A stretch of 64,000 bases of DNA, from NCBI RefSeq assembly GCF_032062135.1, contig NC_092870.1, positions 398,889 through 462,888 on the forward strand, given 5' to 3'. Made by a program: the position numbers and the translations under genes. The notes under the pieces are model-generated. The model worked only from the letters and a program-made list of their open reading frames with translations, was not told the origin of the DNA and did not search any database. Origin of the DNA: Pyxicephalus adspersus (lineage: Eukaryota > Chordata > Amphibia > Anura > Pyxicephalidae). This document shows, piece by piece, positions 42,562 through 54,179 of this stretch. Numbering within the stretch: position 1 is the first letter of the stretch; each line of letters begins with the position of its first letter.

Positions 42562-43689
42562 TTTACATTTTGTTGTTGATATTTCTTAAACTTGCCCTGG
42601 TTTACTTCCCCAAGAAAATATGATAAAAAATTATTATTACTTAATTTTTTGTTATTCAAAAATAAGAAAAAAAAGAAAAAATTTGCAGCAACAAAAGAGA
42701 AAAAACAAGAAAAAATTTGGTTCCATAAGGAGGGGGGTCACTAAAGGGACTACCCAAGAATTGATAATACATATATCACATACGACATAACACAAATACA
42801 TCCATGATCCTTACATATATCCTTTTCCTTAACACTTATCATGGGATGCAATTTTCGGTAAGACAACATTTTCTCCCACCTTACTCCCATCTCCCCAAGC
42901 GAACCTTCCTCCCCACAATTTATCAAAGTTTGCATCTAGAGATGTAACAAGGTGCGCAGTGAAACTACACCAGGTGTTGGGCTTCCCAAATTTCTTATTA
43001 AGAAATCCCATTAAAACTTCTTTTATCTTCACATTTACAACCTTACCGCATTTATCAAGGAGAGAACATAAATGTACCCTATCAATCAGGTCTACCATAT
43101 TTCTTTAATAATACACTCCCTTTATTCCTTCCGTTTGACTTTTGAAAATTTCCTTAAACCAGGTGCATTTACACACTCCTCACTCCAAGATCTCTTACAT
43201 TATTGATCCATATTACTCCATAATCATTTTATATAAGCTTAGTTATAAAATACCTGATGACTAAACCACTATTCATTAGTAGCCTCTTCATTTATTTTAT
43301 ACTTTTATTCACTAGCCTTGCCTTCGCCTACTAACTATATACATGTTTCCCTTCCTTCAGGACTAAGGCCTGATTATGAGTGGTTTCATTTCTCTTATAT
43401 ATACCATTTCTTTTTGTATCTGACATCTCGATTTGCTTTACATATCAAGTGCAATCAAAAATTACTCCTTTTCAATTTTGCACAACAAAAAGAGGAATTT
43501 CACTGAAAAATTATTTTCCCCCCTACACCCTTTCCAGGGTTTTATTTTTCAGTCCGACAGACATTTTGTAACAGCCAGAGAGGTGCATTAAGCCTTTCTG
43601 GTTGCCAATCCAACAGTCCTTGATTTAAAAGGGGAAACAATCTTGTAACGGTTATAGTTTAGGCGTTGCTGTACTGGTTTCCTAGAAGA
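42562..43689 (-). other. Long L1 inter-ORF region
   Basis: Separates ORF1 (ending at 43690) from ORF2 (starting at 42561). It contains an A/T-homopolymer-rich patch near 42600-42720 and one 89-codon minus-strand frame (42829-43098) without recognised motif. A 1.1-kb spacer is unusually long for L1; it could be a secondary insertion, but no ends were found. Confidence 0.5.
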
Positions 43690-44595
43690 TTATAGGGAGT
43701 TCTTAGCCTTAGTAATATCAGAGGATTGTGAGGGCAGTGGTAGCCCCAAAGTTTGAAAACATTCTAATGCCTCAGATGGTGTTGATACAATCTGAGTTTT
43801 ACCACTTTCAAAAAATATTAGCTTGAATGGGTGACCCCATCTATAGTTAATCCGTTTTTCTTGTAATATTTGCAGGTAGGGCCTCAACTCCCTACGCCTT
43901 TGGATAGTCACTGGGGATAGATCTGAAAAGATCTGGCAATTATATCCCTGGAAGACAATTGGCTCTTTAGCACGTGCTGCTTGCTGGATCATATCTTTTG
44001 TTTTATAGAAATGAAATTTTACAATTATATCTCTTAGTGGCCCCTCTGTGTTAGCTCTTATCAATGTACAATATACTCTATCCATTTCCAATCTCTCTGC
44101 TGGTATATCTGGGCATATCTCTTGAAATAGTGCTGTAACCATAGGCAATAGCTCCACCACTGATTCAGGTATCCCCCGGATACGCAAATTGGAAGGCCTA
44201 AACCTGTTTTCCAAGTCCTCCAATTTATAATGCAATAGTTATACCTCATTTTTATAGTGCTCTATCTCCTCCTCATGTCCTTCTAAAACTGTTGTTACAT
44301 CGTCCATACGTCCTTCCAGCTGGACAATACGTTGACCCAATTCCTGGATCTCTCTTGTAAAGTGGTCAGTATTTTTTTTTGTTGTTGAATCCAATGCTAC
44401 TTGTAAGATACTTTCAAATTTTGCCAGCAGGTTATCAGGGTCACTGGGGATACTTTGTACATCTAATTGGGGTGAGCTACACACTTTTAAGTCACATGCA
44501 GCACTTTCTACTACCCCCTCTCCTTCACTCTCACCTGGCCTTTGTCTGTCAGATGTGTGCAATAGAGCCATTTTTGAAGCAGCCTGCACTGACAA
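43690..44595 (-). pseudogene. L1 ORF1 protein (coiled coil plus RNA-binding domain)
   Basis: Starts M-S-V-Q-A-A-S-K-M-A at 44595. The first frame has a coiled-coil stretch near 44270-44380 (E-L-G-Q-R-I-V-Q-L-E-G-R-M). After a stop at 44239 the frame at 43690-44235 gives L-E-D-L-E-N-R-F-R-P-S-N-L-R-I-R-G-I-P, the linker and RRM of L1 ORF1p. It continues to A-R-A-K-E-P-I-V-F-Q-G-Y, then an R-R-R-E-L-R-P-Y-L near the C-terminal domain. ORF1p normally forms a trimer that coats L1 RNA. Only one stop interrupts it, so this L1 is comparatively well preserved. Confidence 0.9.
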
Positions 44596-44639
44596 TGTTG
44601 GAGCCGCGCATTCCTGTGTTCGTGCTTTGCTTTGCCTTT

Positions 44640-44870
44640 GCTTTGCAGATGAGCAGTTCCAATTTCCAATGGTCCTTAGACATATTGAAATAAAAGACCC
44701 ATTTTACCAACTACTGCAGGACATGTACATAACACCTACGACGCTAGTTAGCATACCTGGGTTTCTAGCAAGGTCAATACCACTGGAGAGAGGGACGCGA
44801 CAGGGATGCCCACTATCACCATTCCTGTTTAATATAGCCCTGGACCGTTGGGGAGAGCCATTAAAAATTT
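44640..44870 (+). pseudogene. Plus-strand L1 reverse transcriptase piece
   Basis: Begins abruptly head to head with the minus-strand L1 start and reads L-E-R-G-T-R-Q-G-C-P-L-S-P-F-L-F-N-I-A-L-D near 44785-44850. It is cut near 44860 by the dispersed repeat and continues near 45560. Confidence 0.8.
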
Positions 44871-44876
44871 GCCAGG

Positions 44877-45550
44877 GTTGCGGGAGGCACGGAGGGACAG
44901 GACCACTTCGGGGTGCTATGGCTTGCACGGAGGTGGTGTGAGCCCTTATAAGGGCCAAGGCGCAGAGTCTAAGCAGTAACCAGGTTTTCTCCAGAACCTC
45001 TGATGGTGAGGATATTGCGCCACTGGTTACTGCCAGGATGCAGTCCTTGGGCACACCAAGGTGGGCAAAACAAGGTACCAAATCACAAAGCAGAAGGATA
45101 GTCAAGGAAAGCTGGGGTCGAGGCAGGTAGCGAATGAGAAGTCAGATCACATGCCAGGGGTCAAATACCAGGGATCCAGGAAATAGACACCAGTGAAATG
45201 GGCCACTGCAGGCACAGGAGACACTGGAAGCAACAGGAAGCACAAGCGACTCAGGGATATCCACAGACAGACAGGAACACTGGAACAGCACAGGGAAGTT
45301 GGCTGGGAACCAACAGACTGGACAACAAGGGGTTAACACAGGAGCTGGACACAGGAAACACTGGATTAAGCAACAGGTGTACAGGAACTAGTTCACAGAA
45401 CTAGGGGCTTGGCACTAGTGGAGACTTGTTGCACAAACACTTGTGCAGTGTGTGAGCTAGCTAAATAGCCAGGGCTGGTTCTGATTGGCCAGCAGATTGG
45501 ACGGAATTGATATTAGGACTGCGCATACATTTTGACAAGAGTGTCTGCCA
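44877..45550 (-). repeat. Dispersed repeat, minus copy (partner at 52405-53118)
   Basis: Reverse complement of 52405-53118 over most of its length, including GTAACCAGGTTTTCTCCAGA near 44975, CTTGGGCACACCAAGGTGGG near 45047 and AACCAACAGACTGGACAA near 45308. It may be an LTR, since it interrupts LINE sequence cleanly in both places. Ends are uncertain by about 20 bases and no target duplication was established. Confidence 0.7.
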
Positions 45551-45555
45551 CTGAC

Positions 45556-45960
45556 GTTAATTAAACATAGAAAGTGGTTTTCTGGTACACCCTTGTACCA
45601 GAAGATGTGCAGTTGCGAAACGGTAACTTACATATTTGGGTATTAAGATAGGCACAATGCAGTCAACTATGTACACACTGAATTATCCACGGCTTATACT
45701 GTACATAAAATCAGAGAACTTAAAATGTGGGAAAATTTGCCACTGTCATTGATGGTTAGGTTTCACTTACTAAAAATTATGTAGTTTTCAAAATTGCTCT
45801 ACCCACTTCAAACCATTGAGGCATTCAGATGTAAACTTACTGAACAGAGCATTTATTAGGTTTTTGTGGAAAGGGATGTATTTCTATTCAAAAACTATTC
45901 CTTCAAAAACTATGCCAATGCTTGCTCACTCTTGGCTGGGCTTGCTCACTCTTGGCTTGG
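45556..45960 (+). pseudogene. L1 ORF2 segment after the palm
   Basis: With frameshifts it reads like the region after the YADD strand in L1: I-K-I-G near 45645, W-E-N-L-P-L-S-L near 45735, K-L-L-Y-P-L-Q-T near 45795, F-L-W-K-G near 45865. It is interrupted by CR1 near 45960 and its C-terminal end appears at 49235. Confidence 0.7.
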
Positions 45961-46499
45961 AATCAAGTAGAGTTAGAAAACACAGAAGTTTTAAAACAAA
46001 AGGAATTAAATCCTAATAGTACTCCTTGTAAACAAACCAACATTGTACCTGGGAAAATGAGTGGTAGCAAGGTGGAAGGTTTTGGTTCAGTGCACAGTCT
46101 GTCATATGTATGCACAAATGGAGCAACAGCTCCTAGGTGAATACTGCTGTGACAGATGTGAGCAAGTCGCCCTTCTGGTATCTCACATTGGAGAGCTGGA
46201 GAAGCGCAATTGCAACACTGAAATCAGTTGATCCCCTTGAGAGGGGGGTCTCCTGCTCACTGAGCAGGTAGTTAATGGCTTAGATGTGGAGGGTGAAGAG
46301 GTTAATCGGGATGAACATGTAGGAAGTTGGGTTACTGTAGTTAGTGGTAGGGGCACCCAGAAAAGGAAGGCTAGCCCTGTGTTTGAACACCCCAACATAT
46401 TTGCAAAGTTATGTGAAGATGTGCAGGTGGCAGACCCAGTGGTGGCAACTCTAGATGTTACTGCTATCCCTAACAGCCAGAGAGAGCAGCCAATCTAGT
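45960..46499 (+). pseudogene. CR1 ORF1, plus-strand copy
   Basis: The start M-S-G-S-K-V-E at 46058 equals that of the minus copy near 37770. Later frames give I-A-T-L-K-S, then the stretch D-V-E-G-E-E-V-N-R-D-E-H-V-G-S-W-V and K-R-K-A-S-P-V-F-E-H-P-N. It ends at the hAT-like sequence near 46500; the esterase part and endonuclease of this CR1 are missing. Confidence 0.85.
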
Positions 46500-47356
46500 A
46501 GGGGTGGGGAGAAACCTCCCACTGCTGCCACCCTGCTGACTACCAGCCATGCTACCACCTTGCTGGCTCAGCCGCTGCCTCACGGGCAAGCTGCCACCCT
46601 CTTCTCCTTATGATGATGAAGCCCCTTCTTCACCCGGCTCCCAAGTGCGATCGGCTTTATCATCATCGAGTAGTGTATGCACATCACTGATGTCCTCCTC
46701 AACGGTCTCTGGGTCAGGAGGTCCTGACCGCTCGCAACACCACCTCCCACGCCACTCTCCTCATCACTACTTGCCCGCCTAGTGGAGAAAGCGGCGGATG
46801 TCTCCTCCAGGTCTTGGCTGGGCAGTAGCTGCTGACTCCTCTACTAGCTCGTCCTCGCTGTATAGTGGAGCTGAGCCCACAGCATACAGTACTTCTGTGG
46901 CTGAGGGAACAGCAAAGGAAAGAGGCAAGTTGAGGACAGGTGGGGACACAGGGTCTGCTCCCAGGCCATGCCAACTAAGGGTTGTGTCTGACGAACCCAA
47001 CGACTGTTGGCTGGGGGTGTCTGATGTCACTTGGGATGAAGTAGTGACTGCACACGTCTCTCCCTGCACTCAGAACGCTGTAAAATGTCTTAATCCAAGA
47101 TGGCTGAGGCTATTTAGAGGGGTGTGAAATCACAGGGCTGGCTGGCTGCTGATTGGCTGCATGCATGGCATTATGGGTCATCCCGCCTTCCCAGTGTTCC
47201 TTGCCCCATGTCCTCACATGTGTAGCCACCATTTTAGAAAAAATTGTGATTCGTTTCAACGAATCGCGGGGAAATTCGGATTCGTTGCAAATCAAATTTT
47301 TTCTGAAATTCGGATCGAATTCCACTTCGTCAGCTTCTATTCGCTCATCTCTAGTA
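46500..47356 (-). mobile_element. hAT-type transposon fragment inside CR1
   Basis: The right end reads, in reverse complement, CTAGAGATGAGCGAATAGAAG, a common hAT terminus, and subterminal TTCGAATCGAATC-like words follow. The left part holds two overlapping minus-strand frames (46714-47069) rich in S/T/P with no transposase core. It separates CR1 ORF1 from CR1 ORF2, and part of CR1 is lost at the same point. Confidence 0.6.
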
Positions 47357-49020
47357 ATAAGTTTAAGAGGCTAAAATTAAAACCTATGTGGCTCACAGCT
47401 TATGTTAAAAAAGCCATAAGGAACAAGAAACGTCATTTCAAAAATATAAAAATGAAGGATCACCTTCATTGTTTGAAACCTATAAAGAATATAACAAATG
47501 ATGTAAAAAGGAGATAAAATGTGCAAAACCTCAAAATGAAAGACAGGTTGCAAAGTATAGTAAGGCAAACCGTCCCACAATTTTTAAATATATTAATAGC
47601 AAAAAGATCAGCTCTGAGCATGTAGGCCCCTTAAAGGATGTCTCTGGGTGGTAACCGGAGATAAAGAAAAGGCAGATTTACTAAACATTTTTTTTTTTTT
47701 TTAAGCTCTGTGTACACAAAGCAAAATGGCAGAGCTCAAGTCCAAATTCATAACGGCAATGTCACTGCCTTAAATGAGTCACGATGGCTCAAAATTGATA
47801 TGATTGAGAAACGGTTGGGCAAAATTAACGTTGACAAAGCACCGATCCCAATGGATTACATCCATGTGTACTCAAAGAGCTGGTCTCGGTTATTTCAAAT
47901 ATTTAGAGACTCTTTTTAGTCACTGGCATGGTACCGATGGATTGGCTTAAGGCCAATGTGGTTCCTATTTTCAAAAAGGGAGCAAAATCATTGCCGGGCA
48001 ACTACAGACCGGTTAGTTTACCGTCTATAGTTGGAAAGGTCCTAGAAAGTTTGATAAAGAACCACATAGAGGCGTTTCTGCTAGAAAATAATATTATAAG
48101 CGATAGTCAATATGGCTTCAAGAAAGACCAAAGTTGTCAAACAAATTTACTCTTTTACTCTCTGTTTATGAGGAAGTAAGTAAACAGGTAGACAGTGGAA
48201 TAGCAGTTGATATAGTGTGCTTGGACTTTGCTAAAGCATTTGACACAGTACCCCACAGACGGTTAATATGCAAGTTAGGGTCATTAGGTTTAGAAAAGTC
48301 AGTCAGTATATGGATAGGGAACTGTGTATTAGTGGTGTACCCCAGGGTTCAGTGTTGGGACTTTTACTGTTTAACATCTTTATAAATGATATAGTTTGAG
48401 ATCAAAAGTACCATTTTTGTGTTTGCAGATGACACCAAACTATGTATTGGAATTAAGACCATACAGGATGTCTATAATCTACAAGAAGACCCGGATGTAC
48501 TGTTTGATTGGGCAGCCAAGTGGCAAATTACATTTAATATAGATAAATGTAAAGTTATGCAGTTGGGGGCTAACAACATGCATGCTTCATACTGTCTAGG
48601 GGGAATACATTTGGGGAGGTCAGAAATGGAAAAGGATCTTGGGGTTCTGGCGGATCATAGACCTAATACCAGCATGCAATGCCGAGCTGCATTATGTAAA
48701 GCTAGTAAAGTACTTTCCTGTAATAAAAGAGGAATGGACTGCAGAGATCGAGACATAATCCTGCCCCTGTACAAAGCATTGGTCAGACCACATCTGGAAT
48801 ATACCGTCCAGTTTTGGGCACCAGTTCACAAAAAGGACATTGTGGAATTGGAGAGAGTGCAAAGAAGGGCAACTAAATTAATAAAAGGAATGGAAGAGCT
48901 CAGCTATGAGGAGAGATTAGCTGAACTGAATCTATTCTCCCTTGAGAAGAGTCGGTTTCCTCTCCAGAACAACCACACTTCCTATCAATATGAAAACTGG
49001 CAACCTATTCAGCTGTGTTA
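47357..49020 (+). pseudogene. CR1 ORF2 reverse transcriptase, plus-strand copy
   Basis: Resumes with K-R-L-K-L-K-P-M-W-L-T near 47362 and covers the RT: F-K-K-G and N-Y-R-P-V-S-L-P near 47970-48020, Y-G-F-K-K-D-Q-S near 48110, L-D-F-A-K-A-F-D-T-V-P-H near 48220, V-F-A-D-D-T-K-L near 48420 (catalytic pair intact), and a thumb/C-terminus ending E-R-L-A-E-L-N-L-F-S-L-E-K near 48915. Frameshifts at 47500-47700, 47915 and 48385 break it. The 200-codon frame at 48419-49021 is its longest intact part. Confidence 0.9.
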
Positions 49021-49234
49021 AGAAACAGCGACATCTTGTGGTTGAAATGCAAAATGTCAGTAGTCTTATATTTAATTACAACCATTAAACAGTGAATGCT
49101 ATCTTCTCAATCTCACAAAGCACTGGCAAAGAGATTTTCTGTCTTCAGATGTGGTAGAAAAAATTTTACCTCATGGTACAAAAATGTATAACCAATGAAA
49201 GTCGTCGGGAAATTCAATCTTTAAAAACTCAATT

Positions 49235-49795
49235 TTTAAACTAATCCACCGCGCATACAAGGTCTTATACCCAAATATACAAAATAGCAAACAAAGGCTT
49301 GAACCTCAGTGTAACGAATGCTGAGCACATAGACCTTCTCTGAAACATCATTTATGGCTCTTTCCCCAGATTTAATTTATACAGCGTCACAGGCTTTACT
49401 CTCCCAATGGATCCTTTTATATGTATATTTGGTGATTGGGACATTATTAATGATAATACTATTGGGAGAGGTTCCAAAAGATGAGGTAGCATTTGTTTAT
49501 TAGTGGCAAGAAGAGCCATAGTGGCATTTTGGATTCATCCATTTCTACCCACATTAACTGAGGTTCAAACGGCTCTGAAACAACTTTTTTACAAGGAATT
49601 ACTGGAAGCAGATCAGGGAGACAATTCTGCTGTCTCTCGCTTTTTAGGTAACTGGCACGCATTTCTTGATAAGGCTTTTCCGCCCCCTAAGAGGTCTGCC
49701 ATCTATAAAAAATGTCCATACTCTACCTGGTACATTACAGAGTATTTTGAGTATGGTATAGATCGTTATTGTATATGTTCCCACAGGGACTGACA
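49235..49795 (+). pseudogene. L1 ORF2 C-terminus (continues 45556-45960)
   Basis: Reads H-R-A-Y-K-V near 49240 and S-L-K-H-H-L-W-L-F near 49340 with a frameshift, and then A-R-R-A-I-V-A-F-W-I-H-P near 49505, the usual C-terminal L1/Tx1 pattern. It lies just beyond the CR1 on the same strand as the L1 piece at 45556-45960, so the two are probably halves of one element split by the CR1. Confidence 0.65.
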
Positions 49796-49862
49796 GTTTG
49801 AAATGGTCACAACGGTTGTGTTTGATACTTACCTAAGATATCAATGATTTTTAGAGTGCTAT

Positions 49863-50547
49863 TGTTATCACTCCACCCACAGATCATCTGTCCAGCAGCC
49901 TGCAGCATCCTCAGCTTTCCTTTAGCATCCCCTGCACTTTCTCTGAGGCTGTTCTCAGATGAAGGGGATTTTAGGAAATGCGCACCAGCCAATGAGCAGA
50001 GTAGTTCCTGATTCCAACCTTGTCCTGCTATTGGCTGCTACCTGTATTGGCTGCTACACCTCCCAGATTCCAGGCCCTGGTTTCTGCATTCCTGGCTTGT
50101 TACTTGTGAATTGCTCAGTCACACTGCCATTTCATGCCCTTTTGAATTCCTGAATTGTATCTGGACTACGCTTGTCAACCACCTGCTCTGACCTGTGCTT
50201 GTACCTAGACCACGCTTGTCTGCCGCCTGCCCTAATCTGTGCCTGTACCTGGATTACGCTTGTCTGCCGCCTGCCCTGTCCATCAGTCTGCCTGTACCTC
50301 CTGCTATCATTTACCTGAGTACTTGATCTGTGCTGTCTCTACACTGAAGCCCTCTGTCCCGCTCACCCCTGGTGGGGCGGCCTGGGGGCCAAGACCTGGT
50401 GTTCTCCCTGCAGCAAAGTAGTCCGGTGGTTATTAGGGTCACCAACCCATCATTCCTTACGGGGTGCTCTGGTGAAGACCGGGACACACTTAAACCCTGC
50501 GCCCCGTGTAATCCCACATCACCTGCCAAGGAGGTACAGCCCTAACA
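49863..50547. mobile_element. Solo LTR with near-matching 5-bp flanks
   Basis: Begins TGTTATCACTCC and ends GTACAGCCCTAACA, giving TGTTA...TAACA ends. GCTAT before and GCGAT after differ at one base and are probably the target duplication. Near 50160-50290 it holds three to four units of about 48 bp (CTGTGCCTGTACCTGGATTACGCTTGTCTGCCGCCTGCCC). Confidence 0.6.
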
Positions 50548-50760
50548 GCGATCATTTGTTTGTATAATTGTAGATTAGTGAGTAGAAATGTTTTATGTGT
50601 ATTGGAATAACTTTATTTTCTTTTCTATCTGATGTTCAAAATATTTTATCATATTGTGCTGTTGTTGCCTTATTGATATGTTATTTTGTATATATATAGT
50701 AAAAAAATTAATTATAACTTTGCTTTTTTTAAAAAAAAAGTTACTGTTTCACTGTAAGGT
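50548..50760 (+). other. T/A-rich LINE 3' UTR-like sequence
   Basis: Resembles the 3' UTR of the L1 at 16320-16509 in its T-rich runs and poly(A) patch near 50700-50740. The solo LTR before it would then be inserted in an L1 3' UTR. Confidence 0.35.
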
Positions 50761-50906
50761 CATGGGATGTATTTCAGACCCTAGAGATTAAAATTCAGAT
50801 CACTGGAATTAAATTTTAGGCATAATTTTTAACCAAGAGAATAATGGCAACAGTAATTGGGATTTGGTGATTACTAATATCAAGAATAAAATATCAGTAT
50901 GGTCAC

Positions 50907-51134
50907 TAGTGTTGATGTTCGAATTCGGGTTGTCCCTATATTCGACCCGAATATGGCTGTTCGAATTCGGGTATACCCGAACCGAATTTTGCTCTACACA
51001 GTGCTGAAACAAACCCGAATTTTTCTCCCATTGACTTTAATGGGATTCGAATTCGAATTCGACCACCCAAATTTTTTTGCTATATTCGGCCGAATAGCTG
51101 TCGAATCGAATAGTGAGCTATTCGACCAACACTA
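50907..51134. mobile_element. hAT MITE with exact 8-bp target duplication
   Basis: Ends TAGTGTTG and CAACACTA, with ATGGTCAC directly outside both (50899-50906 and 51135-51142). The 228-bp interior is built of TTCGAATTCGGG-type words, repeatedly self-complementary. The 8-bp duplication and terminal sequence place it with hAT. The intact duplication suggests a fairly recent insertion. Confidence 0.9.
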
Positions 51135-51142
51135 ATGGTCAC

Positions 51143-51499
51143 TTCGCAGCCTGTCAATGGAAGGCCAAATTTTATCAATAAAAATTATTTAACTTCCTAT
51201 TATGTTAAATGTTGCTATGGTCTTCCCATGCATATGTTTTATGTTTTTATGAAAATCCAGGATGGAAAAACTAAAATGTGATTTTATGTGCATTAAATGG
51301 AGGGAAAGATATGCCTAACCTTTTTACATACTTTTATATTAAATATTTCTGTTTGGTGTTTTAAAATAAATAAAGCAGATAGCATTTTTACTTATTTTTT
51401 TAAAATACGCAGCTGGCATGGTTTTTAGGAACTGGGCCAGAATATCTCCTAATTTTCCTGTGATTATACTGTATATCTTCTTAAACATTATGCTGTTTT
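51143..51499. other. AT-rich, no gene seen
   Basis: Sequence between the MITE and an L1 fragment; no coding motif or repeat end recognised. Confidence 0.4.
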
Positions 51500-52140
51500 A
51501 GAGAAAGTTAAGACTTTTTAAACTACAACATTTAGATCCTGAGGTGCTGGGCGACCAGAGGAAACTAAGGGCAGATCTCAGAAGGAAAGAAGAGGTAATA
51601 AAGGTCTCGCAGTTCTCGCAGGCAAGGTTAAAGTCGGCCTGGCGAAACGTGTTTGGGAAATATGTAGCAAATGTGCATAATACCTTTCCTAAAACTTGGT
51701 GCATCAGTGCCTCGCCCACAAGGGAGTTCTCGCATCGTAGAGGTCTGATGGTTAGAGCCAACTGCCTGGGAGATACTTGCGCCAATGATGAGACGGTATT
51801 ACACTTATTCTGGAACTGCCCGTTTGCACAGGTAATCTGGAAAAGGGTAGGCTTACTTTTTAAATTGGTCTGTGGCCTTAATGATTTTAACTAGGAGTAT
51901 GTATTTATGGCCTTTTTAAGTGTCCTACCCCACGCCAACAAATTGTTTGTTGGATTATTAATAATTGTATAAAAGATGCTATCTGAAAATTTTAAAATAT
52001 TTTATTATTTAAGCGTGCTTATATTGATCCTATTGAATGTATAAAAATAGCCATGAGTGAGATGCATATTTATTTTTTAAGAGACGAGAGGCAAACAGAG
52101 TGTGGTGTCCTAATATATGGCAGACTGTAAATTTTATTTT
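51500..52140 (+). pseudogene. L1/Tx1 ORF2 C-terminal fragment with zf-RVT
   Basis: The plus-strand frame at 51544-51894 reads S-Q-A-R-L-K-S-A-W-R, then R-A-N-C-L-G-D-T-C-A-N-D-E-T-V-L-H-L-F-W-N-C-P, a C...C...H...C zinc-binding set typical of the C-terminus of Tx1/L1 ORF2. The frame is open over 116 codons. The opposite-strand open frame is a shadow. Confidence 0.75.
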
Positions 52141-52189
52141 AATATAAGGTTTTATCTGCTAATGTATTTGGTTATTTTAAACCATACAT

Positions 52190-52390
52190 TACATAGTTAC
52201 ATAGTAAGTCAGGTTAAAAAAGTCTTGACATAAGTCCATCAAGTTCAACCACTAGGGAAATAAACATATCCTAGATAAAAAAAACACCCTATGGACATGA
52301 TCCAGAAGAAGGCAAAAAAACCCTGGGTACAATTTGCTCCAAAAGGGGAAAAATATTCCTTCCTGATTCCATTGTCCCCCTTATCTCTTC
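52190..52390 (-). mobile_element. CR1 3' UTR
   Basis: On the minus strand it ends TTGATGGACTTATGTC...TTTTTTAACCTGACTTACTATGTAACTATGTAATG, the same tail as the CR1 at 35078. It is the distal part of the fragment at 53125-53570, split by the dispersed repeat. Confidence 0.8.
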
Positions 52391-52404
52391 CTCACTAAAG
52401 CGCA

Positions 52405-53118
52405 GGCATCTCTCTCCTGCGCATTCGGGCAGTTCTGACGCTGGGCGTGCCTCTGTTTCCAAGCTTTATCAATTCTGCCCAATCCGCTGGCCAATTAGAA
52501 AATAGCCTCTTGACCAGGCCTGGTTATTTAGCTAGCTCACAGACTGCACTCTGTGTTCGTGCAACCTGTCTCCATTGTGCCCAGCCCCTAGTTTTGTGAG
52601 CTAGTTCCTGTACACCTGTTTGCTAATTCAGTGTTTCCTCTGCCCAGCTCCTGCGTTAACCCATCATTGTCCAGTCTGTTGGTTCCCAGCCAACTTCCCT
52701 GTGCTGTTCCAGTGTTCCTGTCTGTCTGTGGATATCCCTGAGTCACCTGTGCCTCCTGTTGCTTCTTGTGTCTCCTGTGTTCCCTGTGCCTGCAGTGGCC
52801 CGTGTCACTGGTGTCTGTCTTCTGGATCCCTGGCAATTGACCCCTGGCGTGTGACCTGACCTCTCGTTTGCTGCCTGCCTTGACACCGGCTTTCCTCGAC
52901 TATTCTTCTGCTTTGTGATTTGGTACCATGTTTTGCCCACCTTGGTGTGCCCAAGGACTGCAAACTGGCAGTAACCAGCGGTGCAGCATCCTCACCATCA
53001 GAGGCTCTGGAGAAAACCTGGTTACTGCTTAGACTCTGCGCCTTGGCTCTTCTCAGGGCTCACACCACCTTCGTGCAAGATGTAGCGCCCCCTAGTGGTC
53101 ATGTCTCTCCGTGCATCG
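52405..53118 (+). repeat. Dispersed repeat, plus copy (partner at 44877-45550)
   Basis: Inverted relative to the copy at 44877-45550. Shared landmarks include GCTAGCTCACAGACTGCACT near 52533 and GCACACCAAGGTGGG in complement near 52938. It interrupts a CR1 between its coding end and 3' UTR. Ends CGTGCA near 53117. The 108-codon frame at 52920-53246 crosses its edge into CR1 and is not a gene. Confidence 0.75.
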
Positions 53119-53124
53119 GATGTT

Positions 53125-53570
53125 CCCTGGATCAACAGTCTGTTATCTTTATTTTAAAGCTTTATTACCCAGTTATATTCTGTGCTTCTAAAAAAGTATC
53201 CAGCTTTTTCTTAAAGCAATCTATAGTAGTTGCTGAATCTTCCTAAGGGGGCCTATTCCACATTTTCACAGACCTTACAGTGAAAAATACCTTCCTTATC
53301 TAGAGCTTAAACTTCTTTTCCTTCAGACACAAAGAGTGCCTTCTAGTTGTTTGTAACAATCTTAAAGTTATTAGTTGGGAAGAGAGTTCTCTGTATGGAC
53401 CATTTATATATTTATATAGGGTGATCATATCCCCCCTAAATGTTGCTTATCAAGGTAGAATAAATTCAGCTATTGTCTCCTCATAGCTGAGCTCCTCTAT
53501 TGCTTTTATTGGTTTAGTAGCCCTTCTCTGCAATCTCTCCAATTCCACAATATCCTTTTTGTGTAAAGTA
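53125..53570 (-). pseudogene. CR1 ORF2 C-terminus
   Basis: The minus-strand translation starts with the D-I-V-E-L-E-R-L-Q-R-R-A-T-K-type block near 53560 and E-E-L-S-Y-E near 53490, equal to the plus-strand copy at 48840-48910. It then runs with frameshifts through the C-terminal and 3' region. Truncated upstream at 53570. Confidence 0.8.
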
Positions 53571-54179
53571 AAGAGTAAAATAATAATATAGATTCTAGCT
53601 TAATATAAGGTTGTATTTACTAATCATTTTTTTCTCTGTAAATGTATTTTAAAACAATGTTAAGGTAGATTTTATCTTGATATAAGATTTTATCTGCTGA
53701 ACAATTGTTTTATGCTGGAAATGGGAAAACACTTGTCTTGGTTCAATAAAATTTCTGAACCCCTTGATGCGGTTGTGATTCTCTATTTTATCACATTTCC
53801 TTAGAGAAGTGTGCTTCTTCCCCTTGGAAAAGGGTGGATTGATTAGCCTCGTATCATGTGAGGCTAGTCCGGTTTAAAGGACAGGTCAAATGTTTTTCTT
53901 CTCTTATTCCCTTTATATTAGCTTCTACTATTACAGCTCTCCTCCTGAAATCATGCCTGACTTTGTCCAATCTCAGTATAACTGCCTTAATCAAATAGGC
54001 ATTATGGACTTATCAAGGGCAAATTCAGTCTTACTGAGAACAGGAAGTGGCTGGAGATAGTGTATGTGTAAAGGGGCGTGGTACCTGTCAAACTGAAAGT
54101 GGGCAGATTGACAAGAGGTATAGATGCTTCACTACTACTATTAAAAACTAAACATCCAGATTCTTACATCTGAACATAG
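53571..54179. other. No gene; TTTATCTG-type local repeats
   Basis: Phrases such as TTTTATCTTGATATAAGATTTTATCTGCTGA recur near 52140 and 53660, suggesting a shared LINE 3' flank. From about 53770 to 54180 no coding motif is certain, but it could be the 5' part of the Penelope-like element that follows. Confidence 0.4.

Noticed and set aside
46714..47127. Overlapping frames on both strands as a possible host protein
   Set aside because: Low-complexity S/T/P-rich sequence next to a hAT terminus; more likely transposon-derived.
52920..53246. 108-codon frame crossing 53118
   Set aside because: It spans the boundary between the dispersed repeat and CR1 antisense sequence and cannot be one gene.
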